Shown piece after piece: positions 17,300-26,195 of a stretch of DNA of 64,000 bases. The notes below the pieces were generated by a model that worked only from the letters and a program-made list of their open reading frames with translations, was not told the DNA's origin and searched no databases. Location of the stretch: positions 24,962-88,961 of the forward strand of contig JBJXGX010000305.1 in NCBI GenBank assembly GCA_046160305.1. Direction: 5' to 3'. This stretch comes from SHXR01 sp046160305. Its GTDB lineage: Bacteria; Pseudomonadota; Gammaproteobacteria; Burkholderiales; SG8-39. Position 1 is the stretch's first letter; each line of letters starts with the position of its first letter. The position numbers and the translations under genes are program-made.

Positions 17300-18358
17300 A
17301 TGAAACGCTCGCTCCTTTTATCCAGCACCCTGCTGTCGGCGATCCTCCCCATCGTGACCGGCATCGGCTCGGTGCACGCCGAGGACACGCTGCCTCTGCG
17401 TTTGCATGACACCGGGCTCTACGGCGCGAATACGGCGATGCCGCGTGGGGATCTTCACGGATTTACGCCGCAGTACCCGCTCTGATCGGACGGCACCGAA
17501 AAGCGACGCTGGATCCATTTGCCCCCCGGCACGGCCATCGATGCGTCGGACCCCGATGCCTGGGCGTTTCCGCGTGGCACCAAGCTCTGGAAAGCGTTCG
17601 CGCTGGGCGATCGACCGCTCGAAACCCGCTTCATCGAACATCAGGCCGACGGAACATGGCGGTTCGCGACGTACGTATGGAATGACGCGGGCACCGATGC
17701 GGTCCTCGCGCCGGCTCGTGGCGTCACGCTGACCGGGGTATCCGGCGCACCGCGCGGACGCTACGTCGTGCCGAGCCGAGGCGATTGCCTGGTCTGCCAT
17801 GGCAGCGCACCGGTGCCGGTGCTTGGCTTCGCTGCCTTGCAGCTTTCTCCCGATCGTGATCCGAAGGCCGTCGGCGCGCCTCCGATGCGCCAAGGCGACG
17901 CGGACCTTCGCAGTCTCGTGAAGCAGGGCGTGCTGCGCAATCCATCGCCCAAGCTATTGGCGACACCACCGCGCATTCCGGCCGCCACGCCCACCGAGCG
18001 CGCCGCGCTGGGAATGCTGCACGGCAACTGCGCCCATTGCCATAACACGAGCGAGAACCGTGTACCGCTCGCGCTCACCCGTGCGCAAGGCGTGGCGGAT
18101 CCGATCGGTCGGTACCAGGACGTGCTGCGAACAACCGTCAACGCGCGAAGCCGTTGGCGCGCGCCGCACGATGAAAGCGACACGGGCGTGCAGGTCGTTG
18201 TGCCGGGGCGCCCGGCATCAAACGTGCTCGCGATACGCATGGAATCACGCCACGCAGCGACACAAATGCCGCCGCTCGGCACAGAGCTACCCGACGCCGC
18301 AAGCGTCGAGTTGATTCACCGTTCAAGATGGGCGAGAAGGGTTCTGAGTTCGATCTGA
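17300..18358 (+). pseudogene. Dihaem c-type cytochrome gene with an in-frame stop
   Basis: An ATG at 17300 starts a signal peptide (to about VHAED) and reads to FTPQYPL, where TGA at 17483-17485 interrupts; the same frame then continues as SDGTEKRRWIHLPPG and stays open to 18358. Family members read YPLWSDG here, so a TGG Trp codon appears to have become TGA. Two haem motifs survive, CLVCH and CAHCH. The natural C-terminal pattern ends at VELIHR, about 18318, after which the frame runs into nonsense because a deletion fused it to a second cytochrome gene. The product is probably not made full length, unless the stop is a sequencing error or is read through. Confidence 0.8.
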
Positions 18359-18738
18359 GTCGAATGCTCTCGGGTCATCCGCAAATGCTGAAGATGCCGC
18401 CGGCTCCGACGCTGCCCGAGGGACCGTGGCTGGTCGTGTCGTCTGCGACCAACACGGCCTTTTCGGGGCCGTGGGGCGTGAGTTTGACCACGAACCTGAC
18501 GCCCGACCCGGATACCGGGCTCGGCCGCTGGACGGAGCGTGACTTCATCGCCACGATCCGCACCGGCCGCCACATGGGCCGTGGACGCGAGATCCTGCCG
18601 CCAATGCCGATCCCGGTCTATAGCAACTTCACCGACGCCGATCTGGGCGCGATCTTCGCGTATCTGCGGACGATTCCGGCAATCAAGAATCAGGTCCCGG
18701 AGCCGCGACCGCCCGCTGGCGCGAAGGCGGTGCAATAG
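18319..18738 (+). pseudogene. Cytochrome c gene fragment, 5' part deleted
   Basis: In frame +1 from about 18319 the sequence reads PFKMGEKGSEFDL, then LSGHPQMLKMPPAP, GPWGVSLTTNLTPDPDTG, DFIATIRTGRHMGRG, ILPPMPIPVYSNFTDADL and AIFAYLRTIP. This is the conserved C-terminal half of a membrane-associated cytochrome c, in which CxxCHTPFKMG normally precedes. The CxxCH itself is gone: sequence upstream of the PFKM codons belongs to the preceding cytochrome gene in another frame. A 137-codon open frame from the ATG at 18328 could be translated but would make a haem-less protein. Confidence 0.8.
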
Positions 18739-18746
18739 CGGATGCG

Positions 18747-18782
18747 GGTGCCTGTTGATCCTGCCCGGTGACAACCGGCACC
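18747..18782. terminator. Hairpin after the cytochrome fragment
   Basis: GGTGCC-T-GTTG (18747-18757) pairs with CAAC-C-GGCACC (18772-18782) with one mismatch, 8 bp after the cytochrome stop. There is no T-tract. It probably served as the 3' hairpin of the cytochrome operon. The remaining bases up to 18985 hold no gene I can support. Confidence 0.4.
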
Positions 18783-18985
18783 TTCACGTCATCTGCGCGC
18801 ATTGTTCAACCACTGCGCTCGCTCACGATCGACCCGGCATTCCACGCGCGAAGGCCGGGCCATCGCAGCGCTGCGAAAACACCGAACGTCCGCGGACTAT
18901 TTGCTTGGTCGGCAAGGCGGCATCCTATCGCGCCTGTCTGCACACCACCGCCTGTCACGCCGGCCGGTCGCGGTACTATCGTCAG

Positions 18986-19678
18986 ATGAAATCCTTCGTC
19001 TTCGCTTTCGCTCTGGCCGCGGTGCTCTCGAGCGGTGCCGCATCCGCTCAAAGCTTTCCCAACAAGACCGTGCGCGTGATGGTCCCCACCGCGCCCGGTG
19101 GGGGCATCGACGTGTCGTGTCGAATCGTCACCGCCAAGCTGCAGAAGTATTGGGGCCATCCGGTCGTGGTCGAAAATCGGCCGGGCGCGGCGAGCCTGCT
19201 TGCGCTTGAACTTTTCAATGCACTGGCCGGCACGCAGATCACGCCGATCTCCTACAAAGGCGCGGGTCCCGCGCTCGCGAGTTTGATGGCGGGCGAGACG
19301 CAGATTGCGTTCGCCGACATCGGTAGCGGCGCGTCGACCTTGAAATCGGGAAGGGTGCGCGTGTTGGGTATCGCCACGCTCGAACGCTCGAAGCTCTATC
19401 CGGATTGGCCGACCATCGATGAATCGGGCGTGCCAAAGTTCGAGACGAGCACATGGGTCGCGATGTTCGCGCCCGCCGCAACGCCGCGCGAGATTACCGA
19501 GCGCATCGGCCACGATGTCCGGCGGGCGCTCGCCGACCCCGATGTCAGGCAGCGCTTTCAGGCGATCAATTTCGAGGTGGTCGGGTCGACCGCCGAGGGG
19601 CTCGCATCGATCATGCGGCGGGACACCGATAAGTGGCGCCGCCTCGTTCGCGAACGCAACCTGAAGTTTTCGCAATGA
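18986..19678 (+). pseudogene. Bug family receptor with an in-frame internal deletion
   Basis: The ATG at 18986 begins a good signal peptide (to SAQS) and FPNKTVRVMVPTAPGG. The reading frame remains open for 230 residues, while intact Bug proteins here have 315-338. Normal sequence runs to VVVENRPGAA and then jumps directly to LALELFNALAGTQI followed by SYKGAGPALASLM. The stretch that normally lies between (the PDGYTL strand, the LPYDP loop and the NYGSAG loop), roughly 90-100 residues, is missing. Most of domain 2 is therefore lost and ligand binding is unlikely. The C-terminus is normal and overlaps the next gene by 4 bp. Confidence 0.82.
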
Positions 19679-19728
19679 ACGCCGAGCGTGAAGTTGTCTC
19701 AATGAACGTCGAGCGTGAAGTCTCCACA
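19675..19728 (+). repeat. 27-bp tandem repeat carrying alternative start codons
   Basis: Two 27-bp units (19675-19701, 19702-19728) each begin ATGAACG and share GAGCGTGAAGT. A third start, ATGAACGC, follows at 19729. They encode MNAEREVVS, MNVEREVST and MNAARLLL. The end of the preceding Bug gene (from about 19650) resembles a degenerate earlier unit. Confidence 0.85.
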
Positions 19729-20787
19729 ATGAACGCGGCGCGCCTGCTGCTCGTGGGCAGCATCCCGCTCGATACGCCGGAGCGCGTCTTCGAACAGTTC
19801 GGCGGTCCGCTCGGCCGCTACCTCGGCGCGCTGCCTGATGGCGAGGTCGGCTTGCGGTTGCATTGGATCAGCCGGATTCATTTCCAGGTCTTCGCGCTGC
19901 ATCCGGATCTAGAGATCATGCAGCGTCCGCCGCTCGATAACGGGGTCGAGCGTTTGAATCCGCGCAACACCGGAGAGAGTTGGCGATTCAAGGTGCGTGA
20001 TAGTGTCGATCGCATTCGCTTCGGCGAACCGGGATGGCGCCTCGGCTACGCTCGCGATGCGATCAACTCGTACTACGTATTTCGCGCGATGCGCGAGCAA
20101 GGCCGGCTTCCGGCGGGCTTGCGCTTCCAGATCTCGCTCGCCTCGCCGAATAGTGCCGCACCGCCGCGCATTCTCGTGAATCCGGAGCGCCTGCCCATTC
20201 TGCGCGAAGGCTACGAGTTCGCGATGGCCGATGAACTGCGGACGATCTTCGCGCACATTCCCGCGCGCGATCTCGCGATCCAATGGGATTGTTCGACCGA
20301 AGTGCAGGACGCGTATGGTGAAGTTGCGAACCTTGCACCTGAGGGCGGGATCGAACGCAATGTCGCGCAGTTCGCGCGGCTGTGTCCCGCCATTCCGTCC
20401 GAGGCGCGAGTAGGCGTGCATCTTTGCTTCGGCACGCTCGGCGGTTGGCCGCGATTCGCGCCCGGCGATCTTGGCCGCACGGTCGATCTTGCCAACGGCA
20501 TTATCGCCGGCGCTGGTCGTCGCGTCGATTGGATGCATATCCCGGTGCTCGATCGTGCTGATGACGCGTTCTTCGCGCCATTCGCGCGCCTGCGTGCGGG
20601 CGACACGCGCGTATTTCTCGGCTTGATCCACAACATGGAGCGATTCGGTGAACGCGTCGCCGTGGCGCGCAAGTATCTCGCCGACTTCGGCCTCGCCGCG
20701 TTCTGCGGTTTTGGGCGGATGCCGCCCGGCGATATGCCCGGCGTGCTCGCTGCGCACTTGCGGGCGCTGGAACTCGCTGCGGCGTAG
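19675..20787 (+). CDS. Unrecognised protein with a possible MetE/UROD-like fold
   Basis: 370 residues from the first ATG, which overlaps the stop of the Bug gene (ATGA); the conserved part starts at the third tandem ATG (19729, 352 residues) with ARLLLVGSIPLDTPERVF, so the real start could be any of the three. LGALPDGEVGLRLHWI near the N-terminus and the later WMHIPVLDR and FCGFGRMPPGDMPGVL stretches resemble uncharacterised proteins distantly related to cobalamin-independent methionine synthase, a TIM barrel. That relation is from memory and not tested. There is no signal peptide or membrane segment. Function unknown; possibly a lyase or methyltransferase of a small-molecule pathway. Confidence 0.7.
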   Translation: MNAEREVVSMNVEREVSTMNAARLLLVGSIPLDTPERVFEQFGGPLGRYLGALPDGEVGLRLHWISRIHFQVFALHPDLEIMQRPPLDNGVERLNPRNTGESWRFKVRDSVDRIRFGEPGWRLGYARDAINSYYVFRAMREQGRLPAGLRFQISLASPNSAAPPRILVNPERLPILREGYEFAMADELRTIFAHIPARDLAIQWDCSTEVQDAYGEVANLAPEGGIERNVAQFARLCPAIPSEARVGVHLCFGTLGGWPRFAPGDLGRTVDLANGIIAGAGRRVDWMHIPVLDRADDAFFAPFARLRAGDTRVFLGLIHNMERFGERVAVARKYLADFGLAAFCGFGRMPPGDMPGVLAAHLRALELAAA

Positions 20788-20829
20788 GGGCGATTCGGGC
20801 TGCGTGAGGTGACCGTGTTGGTCTTGGGG

Positions 20830-21152
20830 TCACCGGTCGCACCGCGTTGCCGTCTGCGGATGCGCGAACTGGAATGTCTGCGCCGCCTGCGCGAATGCGA
20901 GGATCGCGCTCGAAATGCGGGGGCCATCGCACGGCCGCGCCGCGCACCGGCCACGATGAGCGCGGCCACGTGCGAAAACTGCTCCAGGACGATTTCGACC
21001 TGGACGAAAATTGGTGGCAACGAGGTGGAAGTGCCGAAGCCAGCGCCGAACAAGATGATGCAGGCAATCGATAGCGGAACACTCGCGCCGGTTACGAGTA
21101 TGAAGGCCATCGATGTGACAATCGTTGCTGTGTAGCTGCCAAGGGCGACCAT
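20830..21152 (-). pseudogene. MFS transporter fragment
   Basis: On the minus strand, from about 21152, a hydrophobic reading (MVALGSYTATIVTSMAFILV, then IILFGAGFGTSTSLPPIFVQ and VAALIVAGAR) matches a late transmembrane part of a major facilitator. It then loses its frame near 20940; the next frame continues for a short way (AILAFAQAAQTF). Both ends of a normal MFS gene are absent. I see no other gene in the 522-bp gap 20788-21309. Confidence 0.6.
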
Positions 21153-21336
21153 TCGTCGATCGGTGTGCGGATGGCGATGACGCGATCAATCACTGCATCC
21201 ATTTATCTTCACCCACTGATGATTGCGCTCCGGCGCTCCGGCGCATCGTCGATTGGCGGATCGCGAGTGCGATATATTGATGATTCGGGTGCGCTGATCC
21301 CTGTCCACAATGGCGCGCGATCATTTGGAGAATGAA

Positions 21337-22317
21337 GTGCGGCTCAATCACCTGGCACGAATCGTATTGGCAATCGGCGCATCGGCAACCATGTGCGTGC
21401 ACCCGGCGAATGCGCAGCAGATCTATCCGGCGAAGCCGGTGACCTTGATCGTTTCGACTTCGACCGGGACCACACCCGATTTGCTCGCTCGATCGATGGC
21501 CCCACGTCTTGCCCAGCGAATCGGCCAATCGGTGATCGTTGACAACAAGGTGGGAGCGAGCGGGAACATCGGCGCGATGGCGGTGGTGAAGGCACCGCCG
21601 GATGGGCATACGGTATTGATCACGACCAACAATCTCTCGTCGATTCAATATTTCGTGAAAGAGATGCCCTTCGATCCGGTGGTTGACTTGGAACCCGTGA
21701 TGAAGCTTGCGATCGCGATGTACTCGCTCGTGATCAATCCCAATGTGCCGGCGCAGACCGTCCAGGAATTCATCGCGCTCGCCAAAGCAAAGCCGGGCGC
21801 GATGAACTACTCGACCCCCGGGGTGGGCTCGCCGCATCACCTGTCCATGGAACTCTTCAAGCAGCGGACCGATATCGCGATTACACATGTGCCGTACAAG
21901 GGCTCCGCGACCTCGCTCACCGACGTGCTCGGCGGACAAATCGAGGCGACATTCACACCTATGAATACGGTCATCCCGTTGGTGCGCGCCGGCAAGTTGC
22001 GCATGCTTGCGACCGCTACGGACAAGCGAACGTCGTGGCTGCCCGACGTACCGACCTTGGCGGAGCAGGGGATCGACGGCGTCGACCCTGGGGCGTGGGG
22101 CGCGATGTTCCTCCCGAGGGGAACGCCCGCGCCGATCGTAAAGCGATTGCTGGATGACACGACGGCGGTGCTAAGCGAACCGGCGTTGCGCGATTCGCTA
22201 TTGGAGCGGGGCGTGGTCCTGTCGCTCAGTACGCCTGAGGGACTCACGAAGCTTTTGAAGGACGATCTGGCGCGCTGGAAGATCGTGGTGGAACGGGGGC
22301 GGCTGAACGTGCAGTGA
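21337..22317 (+). CDS. Bug family (TctC-like) receptor
   Basis: I prefer the GTG at 21337, six bases after TTGGAG, because it begins a clean signal peptide (MRLNHLARIVLAIG to NAQQ); an ATG at 21310 in the same frame would add nine residues. 326 residues. Landmarks are YPAKPVTLIVSTSTGTTPD, in which the usual PGG loop reads STGTTP, then NKVGASGNIGAMA, PPDGHTVLITT, MPFDPVVDLEPV, NYSTPGVGSPHHL, HVPYKGSATSL and LPDVPTLAEQGI. The altered first loop suggests an unusual ligand. Convergent with the MFS gene. Confidence 0.9.
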   Translation: MRLNHLARIVLAIGASATMCVHPANAQQIYPAKPVTLIVSTSTGTTPDLLARSMAPRLAQRIGQSVIVDNKVGASGNIGAMAVVKAPPDGHTVLITTNNLSSIQYFVKEMPFDPVVDLEPVMKLAIAMYSLVINPNVPAQTVQEFIALAKAKPGAMNYSTPGVGSPHHLSMELFKQRTDIAITHVPYKGSATSLTDVLGGQIEATFTPMNTVIPLVRAGKLRMLATATDKRTSWLPDVPTLAEQGIDGVDPGAWGAMFLPRGTPAPIVKRLLDDTTAVLSEPALRDSLLERGVVLSLSTPEGLTKLLKDDLARWKIVVERGRLNVQ

Positions 22318-22390
22318 AGCCCAAGGGCAAGTAGCGCGTGCGGAGTCGTCCCGCGTTTGAGGTTTCGTTACAACACCGCGGGCATCGCCC

Positions 22391-23698
22391 TCATCGAGCT
22401 TTGCCCGGCACCAGGCGGACAGTGCGCGGCGCCGCGAACCCGATGGCAATCGCCGACATGACACAGCAGCCGAATGCCAGAACGAAGGCGATTTGGTAAC
22501 TGCCCGTAACATCGTGAATGATTCCGGCGGCCAATGGCCCGGCCGCGCCGCCGCCGATCAATCCGATCGTCAAGGTACCGAAGATCGTGCCGTAATGTGG
22601 GCCATCAAAAATTTCTGCGACGATCGGCCCCATCACGGAAGTCACGCTGTAACCGAGCAGGCCCTGCGCGATCACCATGCCGTACAACAGAATCCGTGTG
22701 GGGTGATGCTCAAGGCCGATGAGGGCCGCGTAACAGAGGGCAAAGCCTGCGCACCCGGCGGTCCACACCCACTCGCGGCCGATCCGATCCGACAGCGCCC
22801 CGAGTGCGATCTGACCCGGAATCGCGACGATGCTAACCAGTCCCAATGCCCAAGCGGCTTCCAACGGGTCAAAGCCGATCTCGATGAGATACTTCGTCTG
22901 GTGCACTTGCACGGCGTACCAGGCAAAGGTGCAGCAGAAAAAGCCGATCATGATCCACCAAAAGCGCGCGGTCCGAATGGCGCGTCCGAGCGTCCATTCG
23001 GTAGCGGCCCATTCGTGATCGACGACGTTCGAAGGCGGCTTCCTGGCATGTCCGCCGGCCGGTTGCGGGTCGCCGTCAGGGCGTAATCCTAGATTTTCGG
23101 GTCGGAGCCAAACGAACAGGTTGATCGGCACGAGTACCACGAGCGCCAGCATCCCCAAGGTCAAACAGGCAGCTCGCCAGCCCTCCTGTTGAATGATGGT
23201 CTGTACCCACGGCAGCAGGACGATACCGCCGACACCGACCCCGGCAAACGCAATGCCGATGGCAAGACCTCGCCGACGGACAAACCAGTTGGGCAGAAAT
23301 AGCGATTGCGCGGTGTAGCTCATGCAATTGGCGCCACCGCCGACCAGTACTCCAAGGGTCAGGTAGAGATGCCATGGCTGGGAGATCACCATCGCGGCGA
23401 GGAGGCCCGAACCCAGTAGCAGCGCGCCCAACTCGATGACGACCCTGGGACCGTGCCGGTCGATGAGGCGGCCGACAACCGGACTCAGAACAGCCGAAAC
23501 GAGAAAGCCAAATGAAAACGCCCCGGCTACCATGCCGCGATCCCAACTGAACTCCTCGACAAGGGGCGGCAGGAGCAACGAGAATGCGGTGCGCGACGTG
23601 ACGCTGATGGCCATCGTGACGAATGCAATGCCGACAATCACCCAGCCGTAGAAGAACGGCAGACGGCGCAGTCGGAGGGCAAGCGGCTCTACAAGCAT
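22391..23698 (-). CDS. MFS transporter (oxalate/formate antiporter-like or monocarboxylate type)
   Basis: From the ATG at 23696-23698, 435 residues with twelve predicted membrane segments in two halves separated by a hydrophilic loop around residues 200-235. LPFFYGWVIVGIAFV at the start, GRLIDRHGPR after TM2 and GALSDRIGRE in the second half are the MFS loop motifs. YGWVIV-starting MFS proteins often move organic anions. An alternative GTG at 23732-23734 would add twelve residues. The gene is isolated: convergent with a Bug gene and 131 bp downstream of the amidohydrolase stop on the same strand. Confidence 0.88.
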   Translation of the reverse strand: MLVEPLALRLRRLPFFYGWVIVGIAFVTMAISVTSRTAFSLLLPPLVEEFSWDRGMVAGAFSFGFLVSAVLSPVVGRLIDRHGPRVVIELGALLLGSGLLAAMVISQPWHLYLTLGVLVGGGANCMSYTAQSLFLPNWFVRRRGLAIGIAFAGVGVGGIVLLPWVQTIIQQEGWRAACLTLGMLALVVLVPINLFVWLRPENLGLRPDGDPQPAGGHARKPPSNVVDHEWAATEWTLGRAIRTARFWWIMIGFFCCTFAWYAVQVHQTKYLIEIGFDPLEAAWALGLVSIVAIPGQIALGALSDRIGREWVWTAGCAGFALCYAALIGLEHHPTRILLYGMVIAQGLLGYSVTSVMGPIVAEIFDGPHYGTIFGTLTIGLIGGGAAGPLAAGIIHDVTGSYQIAFVLAFGCCVMSAIAIGFAAPRTVRLVPGKAR

Positions 23699-23829
23699 GG
23701 ATTCGCGTTTGCGTCGGGGCTGACTAAGTCGCACTCAAAAAAGAAAGCTGAAGACGGGTGCCGTCGTCAAGAAAACAATCGACGAAGGCGTTCAAGGATC
23801 GATTCGAGCCCTATCGATCGAGTGATTGA

Positions 23830-25221
23830 TTACGGTCTGACCGCAGGCGGTGGCAGGATCTTGCGCTCCGCGGCGAGCGCCCAGATCTTTTGCGCGGCAA
23901 GTGCGGCCTTGCGCATGATGGTGCCTTCATCCACCTTAAGCAGCTTTCCGTCGCGCACGACCGGCTCGCCGTGAATCATGGTGAACACGATGTCCCCGGC
24001 GTGGCCTTTCCAGATCAGGTTCTTGACGGGGTCCCATACCGGTTGTAGATGCGGCTTGAAGAGGTCGAACACCAGGAGGTCTGCTTTCGCGCCCGCCTGC
24101 AACCGGCCCAGGTCCGGCCGGCCTAATGCCTTCGCACCCGCCAACGTACCAGCGCGCATCAACTGGTGCGCCGTGCCCACATGCGCCTTGCCGAAGAACT
24201 GCTTGGATAGAAGGCCAGTGACGCGCAACTCGCCGATCATGTCCATGCCATGCGAATCGGTGCCGATGCCTGTGCTCACGCCCGCGTTGGCAAAACGCGC
24301 GAACGGGAAGTTGCTGCCCTCGCGTGCGAAGCCGAACGCGCAGTTCGCGACGTGCGTGCCGGTGGCGGCGAGTTCCGCAAGTTCTTCATCGGTGGTGCAG
24401 CCGGCATGCGCCAGCACGACGCGATCACCCAAGAGGCCGGTGTCCCGCGCATACTCGGTCGCCCCCATGCCGTAACGCTTGCGAAGCAATGCGAGCTCCT
24501 GCGGCGTCTGCGCAAAGTGCGTCGTGAGAATACAGTCGAGATCGTCGGCCGCCTTGCGACTTTCGCGCAGCAGTTCGGGCAGGCAGGTATCGGTGGCATG
24601 CGGGCCGATCGCCACCTGGGCGAGGCCGTTGCGTCCCGCATCGCGCACTTTGTGGAGCGCGATCGATTTCGCGAGCTGGGCCAGGCCATCATTGTCGAAG
24701 TCCCAGATCGGATGCCCGTCTGGCCCGAGACGCGAATTCGAAGAAGACATGATGAACGGCGCGCCGACGGTGCGAAGGCCAATCTCACGGGCGACATCGA
24801 AGAACATCTCCTGCCCGTGGTGCCACATGTCGAGCACGGTGGTGGAGCCGCCTTTGAGCAGATCGATCATGCCAAGTGCGGTGACCGCGTGCAGTTCCTC
24901 GCGCGTGAGTTGCTGCGCGGCAATCGCCGTGAGCGGCAAGAGCACGTTGTAGACGAGCTTGGGAATCCAGGGGTCCATCTCGAGATCGTCCGGGATGCCG
25001 CGGAACAGGCCGCCCCGGATGCAATGCGCATGCAGATTCACAAAACCGGGCATCACGAAGCCGTGCTCGTAGCGGACCACCGGCGTGCCCGCGGCCGGCG
25101 CATCGCGCGTGACCGCCTCGATCGTCGTGTCGTCCACATAGACGTAGTGATCCTCGAGGAGGACCTGCTCGCCGTCCCGCATGCCAAGCACGTATTTGCC
25201 GGCGATGACGCATGTGGTCAT
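23830..25221 (-). CDS. Amidohydrolase family protein (TRZ/ATZ, chlorohydrolase/deaminase type)
   Basis: 463 residues. The metal site is complete: NLHAHCIRG (HxH), THFAQT (His), VLAHAGCTT (His) and GIGTDSHGMDMIGE (Asp). The composite domain at both ends (GKYVLGMRDGEQVL, and GAKADLLVFDL near 380) is normal for subtype III amidohydrolases such as 5'-deoxyadenosine/SAH deaminase, guanine deaminase and triazine chlorohydrolases. It would remove an amino or halide group from a heterocycle. The gene begins 7 bp after the stop of the Bug receptor gene on the same strand, so the receptor probably supplies its substrate. Confidence 0.88.
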   Translation of the reverse strand: MTTCVIAGKYVLGMRDGEQVLLEDHYVYVDDTTIEAVTRDAPAAGTPVVRYEHGFVMPGFVNLHAHCIRGGLFRGIPDDLEMDPWIPKLVYNVLLPLTAIAAQQLTREELHAVTALGMIDLLKGGSTTVLDMWHHGQEMFFDVAREIGLRTVGAPFIMSSSNSRLGPDGHPIWDFDNDGLAQLAKSIALHKVRDAGRNGLAQVAIGPHATDTCLPELLRESRKAADDLDCILTTHFAQTPQELALLRKRYGMGATEYARDTGLLGDRVVLAHAGCTTDEELAELAATGTHVANCAFGFAREGSNFPFARFANAGVSTGIGTDSHGMDMIGELRVTGLLSKQFFGKAHVGTAHQLMRAGTLAGAKALGRPDLGRLQAGAKADLLVFDLFKPHLQPVWDPVKNLIWKGHAGDIVFTMIHGEPVVRDGKLLKVDEGTIMRKAALAAQKIWALAAERKILPPPAVRP

Positions 25222-25228
25222 GGCCGCG

Positions 25229-26176
25229 CTATTCCGGAATGATGCCCGCTTCGTTGGTGAGCCGCCGCCAGACCGCGGTCTGGTCGCGCGCCAACGTGCC
25301 CATCCCTGCGGCCAAGAGCGGATTGATCTCCATCCCCTGGCGCTCGATTTGCTCGCGCACTTCGGGCTTTTGCAAGGTTGCGAGCAACTCGCGCGAGAGC
25401 CGCTCGACGATCTCAGCCGGCATTTTCGCCGGCCCGAACAGGCCCATCCATGGGATCGCCGCGAACGGCGTAATGCCCGACTCGGCCATCGTCGGCAGGT
25501 CGGGCAATGCCTTGCTGCGGCTGGTGAGCATCGTCGCGAGCCCGCGGATGCGTCCGTCGCGAACGTGCTGCGCTAACGTCCCGGTGACCAGCACCAACTG
25601 GATACGCCCGCCGATCAGGTCGTTTAGCGCCGTCGTCTCACTCTTGTAGGGAATCACCTGGATCTTGAAATTCTCCGCGGCAGCGAAGAGCGTCGGTGCG
25701 ATGCTTGCGGTGGCACTCGAGCTGCCCGCGTTCAGTTTGCCGGGATTGTCGCGCCCGTAGGCGGCCAGCTCCTTCAAGGTGCGCACCGGCAGGTCCGGAT
25801 GCACCGTCCAGAAGAAACTGTTGACGCCGATGCCGCCGATCGGCGTCATGTCGGCGATCGGATCGAAGGGCACCTGCTTGCGCAGTGACGGCAGCGCGGA
25901 GATTTGCGTCGAGGTACCGAAGAACACCGTGTAGCCGTCGGGCGCGGCCTTGACCAATTGCTCGCCGGCAACGATGCCGTCAGCACCGGGCCGGTTGTCG
26001 ATGACCACCGGCTGGCCGAGCGACTGCGACATCGACACCGCGACGATGCGCGCGATCACGTCGGTCGCGCCGCCCGTGCCGAACGCGACGATCGCGCGCA
26101 CCGGCTTGGAAGGGAACTGCGCCTGCACCGGAAGCGAGCAGGCAAGAAGCAAGGCGAGGAAAAGAGTTCTTTTCAT
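25229..26176 (-). CDS. Bug family (TctC-like) receptor
   Basis: 315 residues with a short signal peptide (MKRTLFLALLLACSLPVQAQ). Landmarks: FPSKPVRAIVAFGTGGATD, NRPGADGIVAGEQ, APDGYTVFFGTS, KQVPFDPIADMTPI, LNAGSSSATASIA, IPYKSETTALNDLI and LPDLPTMAESGI. It forms an operon with the deaminase-type amidohydrolase downstream (7 bp gap), the best receptor-enzyme pairing in the window. An imperfect 76-bp repeat lies 20 bp upstream of its start. Confidence 0.92.
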   Translation of the reverse strand: MKRTLFLALLLACSLPVQAQFPSKPVRAIVAFGTGGATDVIARIVAVSMSQSLGQPVVIDNRPGADGIVAGEQLVKAAPDGYTVFFGTSTQISALPSLRKQVPFDPIADMTPIGGIGVNSFFWTVHPDLPVRTLKELAAYGRDNPGKLNAGSSSATASIAPTLFAAAENFKIQVIPYKSETTALNDLIGGRIQLVLVTGTLAQHVRDGRIRGLATMLTSRSKALPDLPTMAESGITPFAAIPWMGLFGPAKMPAEIVERLSRELLATLQKPEVREQIERQGMEINPLLAAGMGTLARDQTAVWRRLTNEAGIIPE

Positions 26177-26195
26177 GGAAATCCGGGTTGGCGTG

